Assembly (NCBI GenBank): GCA_003118195.1
Contig: BEXV01000119.1
Span: forward strand, 145,256 to 209,255
Origin: Hemicentrotus pulcherrimus
Lineage: Eukaryota > Echinodermata > Echinoidea > Camarodonta > Strongylocentrotidae
Direction: 5' to 3'
Length of the DNA stretch: 64,000 bases
Positions 22,992 to 35,432 of the stretch are shown in pieces (the stretch's first letter is position 1; every line of letters begins with the position of its first letter). The notes beneath the pieces are model-generated. The model was given only the letters and a program-made list of their open reading frames with translations, searched no databases and had not been told where the DNA came from. Position numbers and translations under genes: made by a program.

Positions 22992-23247
22992 GTAACGGGA
23001 TTCAACAACCCCATTCGCTTCAGCCTTCATGTTCTAACTGCTGTGTAGTTAAGTCTCAATTAGCCTTTTATACAATCATTGTCAGAAAGACTTAATGCTG
23101 TCATCAATATACTAAAACCGCATGCTGCTAACTAACCACATATATAACATTGGGAGATGAGCAGGTATATTGATTCCTCTGCATGTTGATTGTTTTATTC
23201 TTCTTGCATGCTTTTTCATCCTCACCCAAACTCTGTTTTCTCTTTAG

Positions 23248-23517
23248 GCACCTAGCCCAACAGTCAACAGGACGCACCTCTTGTTTGGAGGTGTCTTTGG
23301 TCCACGTGCGGAGAGAAACCGGGATTTTTACCAGCTCCAGCGCCGACGTTACTCTAATATCGTTGGTGACAGACCAGTCTCCCCTTCCCCCACCAGGAAG
23401 TTTTCTTCTAGTCCCAGGCCTTCCCTTGTTCCCTCCCCAAACCCCTCCCCGACTCCATTGCGTAGAAGTGATGGAGTTAGAAGTATCATAAACAACTTTT
23501 TATCAGTGGATAAATGA
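23248..23517 (+). CDS. Cav2: Cav2 C-tail exon B: LFxGxFGxR module, second copy, possibly terminal
   Basis: Acceptor gttttctctttag opens a phase-0 frame reading APSPTVNRTHLLFGGVFGPR, then AERNRDFYQLQRRRYSNIVG, followed by a Ser/Pro-rich tail. It reaches a TGA at 23,515. A second AG eight bases inside (cacctag) allows in-frame joining from exon A. No strong internal donor exists; gttaga at 23,476 would leave phase 0 for the exon at 33,657. An AATAAA at 23,737 follows. The exon may therefore be internal with a weak donor, or a terminal exon, or both. Similarity to exon A is clear over about 35 residues. Confidence 0.75.
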   Translation, partial: APSPTVNRTHLLFGGVFGPRAERNRDFYQLQRRRYSNIVGDRPVSPSPTRKFSSSPRPSLVPSPNPSPTPLRRSDGVRSIINNFLSVDK

Positions 23518-23736
23518 TGATGGTCCCCATCTTTTTTTAGCATTTTGGTGGTCAGGAAAATTCATGTACCCACAAGTTCATGTATAATGATCATCATCAA
23601 CTGGCCAATTAATGTTGATTTGGAATTACAGTGTAGGTAGTGCTCAATGATGCCCCAGAGGAGAATGATATATCCATATATGGCGTATCTGTATCAAATG
23701 TGATTATTCAAGTAACCCGGTGTGTTTGATTACCGA

Positions 23737-23742
23737 AATAAA
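23737..23742 (+). promoter_or_regulatory. Possible polyadenylation signal after exon B
   Basis: AATAAA occurs 220 nt after the TGA of the open frame at 23,248-23,517, in line with exon B serving as an alternative terminal exon. Chance occurrence in AT-rich DNA is possible. Confidence 0.3.
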
Positions 23743-23886
23743 GAAAGGAAAGTTGGTGAATCAATTGAAAATTATTTAATCAACTATATTCCCTGTCATT
23801 TTAATGGAATATTTCTATAGCATTTTTTTTGCTTTAGGGTTGGCAGGTTTTGGATGCAAATCGATGTAATTCAAGCATAAATAATA

Positions 23887-23945
23887 AAAGTAATAGTAAT
23901 AATAAAGGTGTGTTCCTATATAGCGCTCATGTCTAGCACATTAAT
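23887..23945 (-). repeat. SINE-tail fragment (atagcgct plus ATT repeats)
   Basis: The stretch taatagtaataataaaggtg followed by tatagcgctcatg resembles the inverse of SINE tails that end in agcgct...attatt. A sister fragment lies at 58,590-58,640. Confidence 0.45.
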
Positions 23946-24370
23946 TACCACCCCTTGCGCTCCATTATCATTACCCCAGCTTTAATGTAGCACTGCTTGC
24001 CTATCTTTATTGCCTAATGGTTCTCAAATATTTGGGTAATTTGGGAAGGGACCTATACACCTTTAAACCCAGTCCAAGGAATTTGGTTCAGATTGAAGGG
24101 GATGACTGGTCTTGCATCGATGGTCTCAAATTAACCAGATTTGTATTCATGTTATATCTCATTTATTAAACCATGTCATTTATTCAAGAATATACTAATT
24201 AATCCATTGCATATCACTTTCTGAAGTTTAGTGCGGAGCTAAAAGGATTATATTCATTATTTACAGGTTCATGCAGCGCTGTCCAGGTTCCAGCATTTCT
24301 TTTTTGCTCTGCTTTTGCTTCTGTCTTGACTGGAATACTAGTTGTAGCAGGTGTTTTCTTTTCATTCTAG

Positions 24371-24436
24371 CCTCGACCCAAAATTGGAGCATGTATGGTA
24401 TCTGTAGCAAGACGAGGTGGAAAGGAACTTCTTTGA
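24371..24436 (+). CDS. Weak candidate short terminal exon
   Basis: Acceptor ttttcttttcattctag is excellent. The phase-0 frame reads PRPKIGACMVSVARRGGKEL, then L and a TGA at 24,434. It would fit after an exon ending in phase 0, but no polyadenylation signal is close and no homolog is recognised. It may be intronic. Confidence 0.2.
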   Translation, partial: PRPKIGACMVSVARRGGKELL

Positions 24437-24600
24437 AAACTGTCTTTCTTTAGCAAGAAATTGTACTTTTGGTTACTTTCCGAATCTAGCTTTAAACTCT
24501 TTTCTACCTCATGGCTGTCTTCTACCTGTATTCTTTCATTTTGTTCATAATCTTCTATTCACTATAGATTCACAGGACTCTGCTTATACTCCCACATCAT

Positions 24601-24714
24601 TCTCTCTCCCTCTCTCTGTCTCTCTCTCTCTGTCTCTCTCTCTCTCTCTCTCCCTCTCTCTCCCTCTCTCTCTCCCTCTCTCCCCCTCTCTCTCTCTTTC
24701 TCCCATTCTCTCTT
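24601..24714 (+). repeat. (CT)n microsatellite
   Basis: About 114 bp of interrupted ct repeats, with gtct and ccct variants, on the sense strand. Confidence 0.95.
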
Positions 24715-27616
24715 TATCATAGGACGGTTCTGTAATACCATAGTCGTTCATCTTTATCTAATCCAGTTCTAAATATGTCATACCACTTTACCAGGGGCCT
24801 TTATCCCGGACTGCACAAGGGTACATGCAATAGGTTGGCGTTCTTGCTGTATTCTGTGCAGTACTGAAAATAGATTATTTCCAATGTCATACCAATTCAG
24901 ATTTCCTAACATCATCTTCATTTTCTAACTTCAAATTTTAATTTTTATTGTATACATGTGTTACAGGTCTACATGTATGTATGAATATTGTTAATATCTG
25001 AGGCTCAAAGAGAAATTTAAGTTTGAATCTTTTATGTGGTATTAATATTGCAATTGTAAAAAATCTAAACAGAAGGCAGATGTTGCTTTATCTGGTCAAT
25101 TACTGTTTATATAAGTGTGTTTATTTTCTGCCATTTTTATTTTTAATATTTGTAAGCTGGGTTGATACAACATGTCTAGTCTTTATTGATTGGCTGAATA
25201 TTATCAGCCATTTTTTTTTTTTTTACATCTACAGTTTCTAAATATGTCATGTAAGCTGCATATGTACCATGTAAGCATGAAAATGTGACATACAATGTTT
25301 GTTCAGAAAAATCCTGAAACATTGTAGTTATAATTATGTGTGGGTTGTATATATTATATATTTGAATTTATATTCTAAGGGTGTTCTTATATATTACAGA
25401 TTTATGTTTTTATACAGAGGTTGTATTTTCTATGCATATAATGTAAAATTACATTTAGTATACAAGAAAACAGATGCGCCTTTGGCGATTGGAGATTGAT
25501 AAATCTAGAAATTAATACAATGGAACAAATCCTATATTTGCCAGGTCTTATTTGGCAGCAATTATATCACTGGCAGAATTTTCAAAGGCTCTGTAGTTAC
25601 TCTTCCAACTTGTTCAGGCATTTCTTTTCAGAATTCAGACAGCTTTCAGTGAGCTTCCAGAAATTGTATCAATTGAGTACAAAAACTGCAATGACCAAAT
25701 CATTATTTTTTAAGCAAGGAATTTCTTCTTCTTTTTTGTCTTCCAAGTTCCTGAAAATTCCCTTCCCCCTCTTCCTCTTGTTTATTGAAAACTTTTGCCT
25801 TTGCTAAGAAATGTTATGCCTAAGGTTTTACTGACATGGTAGTGAATACTATACAGATTTGTTACAACAATTATTTGAAAAGTTCAACAGTTGCTATTGT
25901 ACATTTAAAGCCTGGAATTCCAATATCGTCATGATATTCCGGAAAATATTTCTCTTACATGTGTAGTAATCTTCCTAATTGTGTGACCTCAATCACCAAT
26001 ACATGTAGGACTTAATTGAATTGATTCCACTTGTATACTGCGTCTGTTTTTATGTTGCTCTAATGTTGTGGTGAAGGTTGTATTTCATTTTTGATCTGAT
26101 AAATAATTAAATTTCACAGAAAAAGATTGATATATATTGAAGAAATGGTATTGTTAACAAACTCTAAAGATGTGTGTAGTGCAATTATGATATATGGACT
26201 TGTGCTGGAAAGCAAATTGCACGTGTTCCAACCGTATTGTTTGGTTATAGAAGACATTAAACAGTAAAGCATCTTTTACCTCCACTCTTAATGTATTACA
26301 TTGAGTACACATATTTTCATAACCCCTACAAAATGGAGAGAGAGGTTGTTTCTTTCTGTCAGTTCTTTCTGTCAATTCCAAAATGTATGTTTGATAGTAT
26401 TTCAAGTTTGTCTATGTCACAGATTTTAATTAATATTTCAGAAAGGAGTTAATAGTTTTATACACAGATCTTCTGATTTTCAGCTAGTGATACATTGTTC
26501 TACAGAAGCCCTTGCTGATTATATTCTAAGTATTTGAATCACCCAACAGAAGAGAACGCTTGCATCTCATATATTGCAGATAGAAAAGCATTAGAGGTTT
26601 GGATCTAATAGATTATGTGCTTGATGGAGTATTCTGAATGCCAAATGACTATTTGTCTCCATGTTCTGTTTGTTTAAATGGTGATTTATTCCTTATTTTT
26701 AAAGAAAGTTATTATATTGGATTTCTTCCAGTCATGTTACAACTCTATTGATATTCAGATGAGATAATAAATGGGACTTTTGTGTACCTATATGTTTATC
26801 CTTGTGTCCGTTTTGTGTCTGTTTTGTTTTTCCTGTTTTTTCTTCCTGTTTTTTCTCCATGTTTTATCTGTGCATTGTTCTGTACATTTCTAGGAATTAG
26901 ATAAAGAAAAACTATAGTATCGATGCTATTGTATGTTGCACTACATTATGAATATACTGCTCTAAGCTGAAATATGTGTATTATGCAGATAAATGTTCAT
27001 TTCTGTATGTGGTACATTACATATTAAAGAGAATCTATATGTGTTTTGCATAAGAAGGGTACTTACATGTAGTTTAATGTATTAGGATTGAAATGTATAA
27101 TGTATATCATAATATGCCATGTTAAAAATGGTATGAAAACCTATGTGTAAGATAAAGGAATAGTGGTTGATTGAAATGTCATATGTGATTTGGTCACATT
27201 AGTCTTTCTATACAGGTTGTGGTTTCTACATGGGCCAAGCAGGATGGATGGCCTTTGTATTCAGGGTTTTGAGTATTTCTCTTTTGAGAAGAAGGTTGTC
27301 ACTTTGGGCACAGAATACAGTGCACCTCAAAGTGAAAGCTTGGTATGAGAATGTGTAATTTACGGCTGTGTTTCATAAAGAGACAAAATGGAACTATATC
27401 TGTACTCTATAGTGTATGATGGTGTGTGAATATGCGAAAGAAAAAACAGTACATGCATATGTGTGTTTATATGTTTATATGTGAGTTTTAATGAAGAGTG
27501 TTTGTTTAACTATGTATTGAAATATACTTTATTGTGCAGGCATTTGTGTGTGATTGTTTGTTTGTATTTGGATGAATGTTCTTGTTTTTAAGTAGTGTTT
27601 GTTTTCATACTTGTAT

Positions 27617-28110
27617 AGGCCCGTCTTCACTATCTCGAGATTGCCAACTATCCAGCTATTTTGAACTATCCCGATCGCAAACTATCCAGCTATTTGCGTC
27701 TTCATTAGACCGAAGTGGCAAATTAGCTGGATAGTTGGTCGGGATAATATCCCAAGATATCTCGGTCTAGTTTGCAAAATATCCTTCTATTTCCCAACTA
27801 GCGGGATAGTTCGCGACCGTCTTCATTAGACCGAAGTACGGAGTGAATTATCCCGATCCCATCATGCACAACGATTTCCGGTTTGCACATACGAGCTATA
27901 CCGCTCAGTGCGCTAGTACAACCAGTGACCTCGAGTAAACACGGAAAACCGCAAACTAGACCGAGATATCTTGGGATATTATCCCGACCAACTATCCAGC
28001 TAATTTGCCACTTCGGTCTAGTGAAGACGCAAATAGCTGGATAGCTTTCGATCGGGATAGTTCAAAATAGCTGGATATTTGGCAATCTCGATATAGTGCA
28101 GACACGCCTT
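27617..28110. mobile_element. Foldback DNA element with about 160-bp terminal inverted repeats
   Basis: The left arm (27,617-27,775) and the right arm (27,951-28,110) are near-perfect inverse copies. Both contain caaactatccagctattt variants, agaccgaagtggcaaattag and gatatctcggtctagtttgc. The 175-bp centre contains another cgtcttcattagaccgaag. Each arm itself holds opposed ctatccagct / agctggatag segments, so local hairpins are possible. No open frame is present. Arms differ by only a few bases, which implies recent insertion. It is more GC-rich than its surroundings. The target duplication is not clear. Confidence 0.9.
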
Positions 28111-28512
28111 ATGACTGTTATTTGTTGTGTAGTACTTTGATAATGTCTTGTGTGTGTCATAAATGAGCATTTGCTATGTATACAAATTACTCCCATCACG
28201 TCACAATACACAAATCTAATCTACATCAATCAAGTGCATCGACTCATACATTCACCTTCGGAATTTGGGATACATGACATTTTAACATGAGACACAAACT
28301 AATATTGCACAAGTCGATCATAGATTTGTCAAAACTTAAAAAATGACAATAAAAAGATTGCAATCTACATCAGGTAAGGTATATGCTGTCCAAAGGTAAG
28401 ATGATATAAAAAAGGTTTTTTCTCTTGTAATTATTGAATTGAGGAGCTGGAGAATGTGATTTCTATTTTCCAGTTTAAGGGGCCCAAAATTATCATTCTT
28501 TATATGAATACT

Positions 28513-29031
28513 TAAAGGGCAATCCAACCCTTGTAAAAAGTTCTTATGGGTTAAAGCAAAAATTGAAATAAACAGAATGACAAAAGTTTGAAATGATACG
28601 GATCAATATTGAGAAAGTTAAGAATGTTTTAAATAGGAGATCACTAAGCCTATGCAAATCTCAAATTGGTAGTTTGATCAGTGGATTGTGACATGGTTGC
28701 GGATTATTCTGTTTTTCTCCCAAGTGCCTTTTCCTTGGGGCACTCCTCAAATATATATGAATGCATATTGTTGTAGGTCCTTTAAAGAAAAAAGACCAGA
28801 GTCATACATTTAGGTAAAATTACAATTTTAATTATCTTGTGTATTGGCACAAATGGGAAAGTTTTCCACCACTACATCACAGAGACATTACCAATTCAGC
28901 CAATTTTAAGTGCCTGTATGTATAGTAATGCATGGCTACTTTCAAAAATGCATAATTTCTCATTTTTTGTCGGATTTCATTCAAATTTTCACCAGTCTAC
29001 TACTCTGCTATCAAGGTTGGATTCCCCTTTA
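28513..29031. mobile_element. Element with TAAAGGG-AATCCAACC inverted ends
   Basis: The left end reads taaagggcaatccaaccctt and the right end is its inverse, aaggttggattccccttta. The interior has no coding frame of note and includes cctttaaagaaaa near the middle. The ends and 519-bp length fit a non-autonomous DNA transposon inserted at TA. It could also be two solo elements in opposite orientation. Confidence 0.6.
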
Positions 29032-29300
29032 CATGATTTGATGTGTCTGACATTGTCGGGTAATACATCGGAACCTACTGGAAATCTGATGTAAATTTTT
29101 TTCAAGAACATTTACAGTAGACATTTTGGAAAATGTGACTGAAACTGTCCAAACTAACCCCCAAGAGAGATTTTCATTAATATATCAAAACGATTTTATT
29201 CTTTAAAAGTAGTGTTTTTAAATTGAATCATAAGGTTCCATTGGGATAACATTACAATACACTCTTGAGATTATGATGTTTAATTTGTCTATGGCCATAT

Positions 29301-29330
29301 TCTCTCTCTCTCTCTTTCTCTCTCTCTCTT

Positions 29331-29381
<51 letters not shown>

Positions 29382-29382
29382 T
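29301..29382 (+). repeat. (CT)n microsatellite
   Basis: About 80 bp of ct repeat with occasional tttc interruptions on the sense strand. It is followed by pyrimidine-rich sequence to about 29,560 and an AT repeat at 29,564-29,624. Confidence 0.95.
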
Positions 29383-29563
29383 AGTATCCTTTACACTTGT
29401 ATCATTCTCTCTCTATTGTTGTTTTCTATTTTTCATTTTTCTTTCTAGTTTACTCATATTCTCCTCTTCTTGTTTCTTTCTCTGTGTGTATCTTCCTCTT
29501 TTAATGTCTTCTCTAATCATCTTCTACTTCTCTCCATTACGGATTCTCTTCTCTCTTGGGTTC

Positions 29564-29624
29564 ATATATATATATATATGAATATATATATTTATTATAT
29601 ATTTATTATATATTATATATATAC
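29564..29624. repeat. AT-rich simple repeat
   Basis: Alternating tatata and ttattata units, with no other content. Confidence 0.85.
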
Positions 29625-32600
29625 TGCTGTGGGATAAAAATAATGTTTCCCTGAGGAATGCCTTATTGGGAAGGACAAATAGAAAGATATGGTGTACATA
29701 TCACTTATCTGAATTTTTCTGAGAAAAAAATAAATCCATTGCATTTTATTGATAATTCTACCATAATATGAACAAATTATTTCTTGTTATCCTTCACAAA
29801 AAGGCACCCTCATTCCTAGATGTGTTTTAGTTTTAAACTTTAATGAATTTATGCAATATTTATACTGTTTGTCATGGGAAGCACATCTTTTGCATTGCAG
29901 CGAGTGATTTCTAATACTTTAGGGGAAATATATAGATATACCATCGGAAACTTCAGACCTAAAAATCTTGAATAAGAAGAATTTCGCTCAAATAAGTTGT
30001 TGATTTCTAAGCATATTTTGCTCCACAGTACCAAACAATTTTTGAAAAGTAATGAAGGATAGGAGCCTGTAGCAAAAGATGTGCTTTCCATCAAAGTATG
30101 ATTATATTTGATGATTTATTTTTGTGCAATATTTATGAGATTGCATATCATCTCCATTCATTTACCAGCAAACATTAATGCACTGCCAAATATGTTAACT
30201 TTTGGCCTCCATCACAAATGGCTATTCGAAAGCACGCCGCTCTTTTGCCCTTTATATAATTTATGTGACTTCTCATTAATGATTATGATGTCATTTCTGA
30301 TTACCTTGGTTTATATATTTTACCAAGGATATTTACCTGATCATTATTTGGCAAAGCTACAATTATGAGCTAAACAGAATCCTATGCATGATGTAATTGG
30401 AGTATCCAGCCCAAATTCTTCGCTGAGTCCAACTTTCTTTCCCCCAATCAGCATGTTATGCTAGTCTCCAAACCCTTTTTCTAAACCCTCATCCAAATCC
30501 TTCAAAGGTTAAAAATTCTTTTGTGCCATACCTCCTAAAATTGTGTAGAATATTCTCATTCTACAAAATAAAATTGAGCTATATGACATTGGATTATTTT
30601 AGAGACCAGATAGGAGCATCATTAATTCATTGATATCGATATATATTTACCGGTAATCAGTGGTCCATGTCAATGTCTCTTGTATGGCAACAAAACAAAA
30701 AATCCCCTCTCCCTATAGTAGAATAGAGCCCTCTATTGGCGATTGTTGGCCATGGCAATCCCAACTCCTTACCGGTACTTGAAAACCTGTTAATGTAATT
30801 TTTTTAGCAGGAAAAGTCCTAAAAAATATTGCTCCTAATATTAAACCCATGTTAAAAATATTACTATTCCCACTCTTAGTTACATAGCAATTCCTCTATC
30901 TGTTAGAAATTAAGGAATGAAAAGACAACAAGAATTCTATTGATAGCGGGAAGCATGCACACATCTCATTCCATTTCATGTATAAGCAGACTATTCTTCA
31001 CCATATGGCCGGTATCTTCCATGCCAGTTTTTAACTACAGCACAGTTTTGGAAAGGCTAGTGGAAGTCCTTGAGAACTTTTTAAAATCAAATTCCAATCA
31101 ACAACAAAAAAAGATCTATAGTTGAAACACAAAGAATCCGGAACATTAGAGAAAAGTAATATATACCAATCAGATATAATTTAAGATACACCTGTAGTTG
31201 TATTGTCTACATGTATTTTGTGGAGAATACAGCTGTTGGAACAATGAAAGACTGAAGAACACCACATCAAAATCCTTTCCAAAACTCTGCACAACCTTTA
31301 TATGTCTATGTTTTATTTTGCTTTCATATATTTTGTTTTATGGTTTCCTCATCCGACACCTATTTGTCTTCATTCATTCATTCACCTAAATAGTTCATAC
31401 TGGCAGCCCAGAAGGTAAATAAAACTACATCACTCCAATTATTAGTGATAGCACTCAGCTTGCACTCCTGCTACGTTTTTGCCCTTACTACTTCTACTGC
31501 ATCCAATCTCTGTTTCTTGCAGTGTTCACTCACATTGCAGTATTTTTCATGTTTTCCCTATCCCTGCCTTTTTTTTCTTTTTTTTTTACATTTCATGCAC
31601 ACTTTCTTTATCTCCTTTTTTTCCAGCAATAAGCAGCAGATTTATGCCAATTTGACTCGTAATTTTTCTCTTTTTTTCAGATTCTGTTGCAATGAGTCTT
31701 TAACCTGTTTTTTTTCTTTTCTCACAATATCTGTATCTTTTGCTATATCTTTGACATGCATTATACTAATGTATTAACTTGTATTAAGAAACAAGACATG
31801 GCCAGTTATACGCCGTGTACATACCTAGATTAGTCATTCAATGTCAAATGTATTTGTGTATATAGTGATACAACTAAATGTTCAATTCAGATCATATCAT
31901 TTTTCAAATACTATGAAAAAAAATCAAATTAAAAATAATTCCAAATTATATGTACATTGTGGTACAGATTCTCTTTACTTTGCGATGGAGTTGATTTTCA
32001 AGCTTGATTTTGTATAGAAATGTTCAAACTAAACTTTGAAACATGCTTTCGGACATTCTTCATATGAACCACCGGATAATTTGTTTTCTCTCAACAATTT
32101 TAAGTGAATATCTCTTTAATGCTTGCTTTCTATAAATGCAAAATAATCTAATACAACTTTGAATCATATAAAAATAGCTTTTTTTGTGATTTTCGGCATA
32201 TAATATCATAATGCAATGTAGTTTAGATTGATTGTTGTGCATACAATGATGATTACGTACATGTATATATTGTAGATAGACTTAAAACAGCACATTTTAT
32301 TTTACTTAAATGACTCTACTAGAGTACTTGTTCTTTTTCTTATTTTTCTTATTTATTTGTTTATTTATTTATTTGATTATTTATTCATTTTCTTATATAA
32401 ACACATGTATTTACCTGTTTAAATATTAGATTGGATAGTAATTTGATATCAAACTATTAACACCAGTTAAACATATATTCATATTTACACGGGTAGTGTG
32501 TAGATCTTGCTTAGCTATATGTTTTAGTGATAAGATATATAAACCAGCATAATTACGTAAGCATTGGAATAATCTTTGAGGGGCTTTTTAAATGTAATTC

Positions 32601-33656
32601 TGAGGAAAAATACAAAGCATAATAACAATCCGATTTTAAGACTTATTTAGGTTTGTATGGATAGTTAAAATAAGTCAGAGTGGGGATACAGTTATATTGT
32701 TCTTGAAATGGAAAGAGATGAAAGATCTATTAATTTTCATCAATTATTTCCCCTGCCATAACTAACGTGATTAATTCATAATAGCGTGCACCATCTCTAC
32801 TTCTTTAAGGACAAATTCCATTGAATAGGACTTATACAATTGATGCTTGGTTAAAAACCTACATTTTTTTTCTCATCTTGTTAGTCATATTACATTGTTT
32901 GATGTTTGAATCTTTGGGAGATGGGGGGGGGGGGGGTTTTTCCACCCATATCATGATTTGAATTGCTGATGCAGTGCTTTTGCCTTAGAATATTTTCTGT
33001 TTTGGGACTTGTTTTATTAATGTATTTGTCTTTATCTACATCTTTCAAGTTGTGTCTATGACAAAGGTAAAAGAATTCTTTGTCACAATTCTAGATTACG
33101 AGAAGGAAAAGTTGTAGAATTGATAAGATATAGAGTGTTTATTATCAAAATGGTTCTTTCAGCAAAATGAGGGAGTAGAACAAACGGGTTTGTTGTCAAG
33201 AAGTATCTTATTTACAATAAAGAAATAGAAAAGCAGTTTGTTTATGTATAATTGTAAATGTATATACTTTATTTCAATAGTCTAGAACTACGTGTTTATC
33301 CAATTTTTACATTGATACATGATTATATAGGTTTATGGAAAGACTGCTCTATAAAAGATTGTATTGTATTTATTTTTCTTTAATTAAAAAAATAATACAA
33401 TAATTACAATCATAGAGACAAACTAAGAAAAAGGAAGACAGAGGAATGGCCCTACTCAGCATTGTCAGCATAAAAACACTGTTTTACAGAGAGGTCCCTA
33501 GAGACATAAAAGACATGTAAATATAGTACAGGAATAAGGAAAACTGATCCCAAAAAACTTACAATATTGATACATGATTATGTAGGTTTATGGAAGAATT
33601 GCTTTTTGAAAGATAATATCAATTAACCTGGCCTCTGATCCTCCCACAATGTTCAG

Positions 33657-33907
33657 CGTCCTTCACTCTTCCGACGTCTGGTTGGAGCCGTTAAGAAGAA
33701 CAGCAATGAGAACTTGCCTGGACTTGCAGAAGAGGGTGGAAGCACCAGTGGGACTGTAGCCATCAAGGAAGAGAAGACACCCTCTCCTCCGTCCAAGGAG
33801 AAAGAGAGGCCACGCCCAGGGAAGGTAGTAGCTACCCTCCCTAGGATCGACAGCTCTGGATCAGAGGGGCTTACAGTAGACCAACCACTCAAGCAAGCCT
33901 CACCAAA
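33657..33907 (+). CDS. Cav2: Cav2 C-tail exon: basic start, Lys/Glu/Ser/Pro-rich
   Basis: This 251-nt exon (83 codons plus 2 nt) reads RPSLFRRLVGAVKKNSNENL from its start. It has EEKTPSPPSKEKERPRPGK in the middle and IDSSGSEGLTVDQPLKQASP near the end. The acceptor is cacaatgttcag and the donor gtaagt. The frame closes at a TAA just beyond the donor, and the two other entry phases also hit stops, so phase 0 entry is well supported. The product looks disordered, with SP/TP sites and an RRLVG basic cluster. The split codon AA|G joins the exon at 40,571 as Lys. Its position matches the low-conservation middle tail of Cav2. Confidence 0.88.
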
Positions 33908-33947
33908 GTAAGTTCACACTCTCAGGTTTAATATGCAGAAGTCTCTA

Positions 33948-34027
33948 TTAACCCTCTGACTAAGGGAATGATATGGCTCCTGTATTAAACCTATGGGAAT
34001 TAAAGAATTCAGTCATCAAGGGGTTAA
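33948..34027 (+). repeat. Short TTAACCC-ended repeat, copy 2
   Basis: It begins ttaaccctctgac, carries ttaaacctatgggaattaaa, then ttcagtcatcaaggggttaa. The terminal ttaaccc and gggttaa are inverse. Confidence 0.7.
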
Positions 34028-34724
34028 GACACTAATGCAGGTGGTCTTCATCATGTCATCTTTTGAGAGTCAGACAGGCATTATTAAATTCATGAACCTC
34101 CCGACTATCATGCAGGTTCCTTTAAGTCAGGTTATGGTGAAAAGTACAATGTACTATTCAAGGGGATAAAAAATGTGGTCTTTCTGTCTTGATGCTATGC
34201 TGATTTTACTCTATTTAAACATCCAAATTAACCTACCCGTGACATTAGCCAGTGTCTTGATGACGGGGCAAGAAAACTAGAATCGGGCAGTGTGTAAATG
34301 GCGAAATGCTATGTTAAAAGATGTGAGTCAATGCCCTTGTGGCCTAAGACAGCCTACAACATTAATAGAGAGAGAACAATGAGATATAGGTGACGGACCC
34401 TAACGAAAAGTCCAAAATCAAGGCTTCTCAAAGGACAATCGTCTCCGGGCAAAGGGTGAAATACCATGTCCCAACTAGCAACAACTGTCAAGTATGATTT
34501 GTGTGCTGTTTATATAGACCAATCGGTATCTGCCTGATTTATCTGTAGAGGTTGCAGCGGGCCATGTCAGGGGTGCGACTAATGCAAATAGTGGCGGAAA
34601 AATCACTCCATTCCTCAAGAGCCAGTGGCATGGAGTTTTGTTTTTATGATGTCACTGTCCCCATTACTAGGGGCAGCGATCCAAGGGAGCATCAGTGGCA
34701 GGTACCCCCTCCCTCCCCTTCACC

Positions 34725-34727
34725 CAC

Positions 34728-34758
<31 letters not shown>

Positions 34759-34759
34759 T
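34725..34759. repeat. (CA)n microsatellite
   Basis: About 35 bp of ca repeat. Confidence 0.95.
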
Positions 34760-34840
34760 AGTGAGGTTGATTGTGTAGGCCTCTGCCTCTCATCATTGTA
34801 ACCCCCTCCATCCTTTACATGGATTGACACTTGTCCCATC

Positions 34841-34920
34841 GTAACCCTTTGCTTACGGGAACCTGGGGGTCCCTGTGTTAAGCCTGTGGGACTTATACAA
34901 ATCAGTAGTCAACGGGTTAA
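34841..34920 (+). repeat. Short TTAACCC-ended repeat, copy 3
   Basis: It runs from gtaaccctttgc through tgtgttaagcctgtgggact to cagtagtcaacgggttaa. It shares its core with copies 1, 2 and 4 and has inverse ends. Confidence 0.7.
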
Positions 34921-34958
34921 TTGAAAAGGGAAGAGATAGTAGTAAGGTCCATGGTAGG

Positions 34959-35432
34959 AGAAACATCTTTTTACCAAACAAAATCATCGCTTCTTTATCT
35001 TCTAATGTTTATTTAAAGAGAACCCTGTTTCCACACTGAGGTCATGGTAATAAACTTTCATCATCAAAGCCAAAAAATTCCAGGGTGCATTTATATGATG
35101 CAGAAAATATGGAGTAGATTTGGAATGTTAGATGTAGACATTAAACAACATACAAAAGATCAAAATGTATATATTTTATGGAGTAGCGTAAATCAAATTA
35201 TTATTTTAACATCTTGAAATTTATTTACTTTATACAGTGTGCCTAGGATGACTGAAGAGCTTTCCATGAATTTGATCTTAACCTGCCATCCATTAGAATA
35301 ACAGTTCAATTCTATTCAAATCAATTCATTTATTTTTCCATTTTTTAAAACAATGTGAGCACAAGGGCAAAATACAGCAAAAATAAATTCACAATATAAA
35401 ATGGCAAGATACTCATAAAAGCAAACTGCTTT
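34959..35432 (+). repeat. Direct duplication, first copy
   Basis: From agaaacatctttttacc to gcaaactgctt it matches 35,708-36,186 with scattered differences. Shared blocks include caaaatcatcgcttctttat, ttagatgtagaca and acaatgtgagcacaagggc in slightly changed form. Confidence 0.85.

Larger units (their letters stand above)
23518..33656 (+). other. Large intron (about 10 kb) rich in repeats
   Basis: This is the largest non-coding block. It contains a SINE-tail fragment near 23,887, CT microsatellites at 24,601 and 29,301, a foldback element at 27,617-28,110 and an inverted-terminal element at 28,513-29,031. AT repeats lie near 29,564, and G and T homopolymers are also present. A weak candidate exon lies at 24,371. 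Nothing else looks coding. Confidence 0.65.

Noticed and set aside
24601..24714. Leu/Ser-repeat open frame
   Set aside because: Translation of a CT microsatellite. Not coding.
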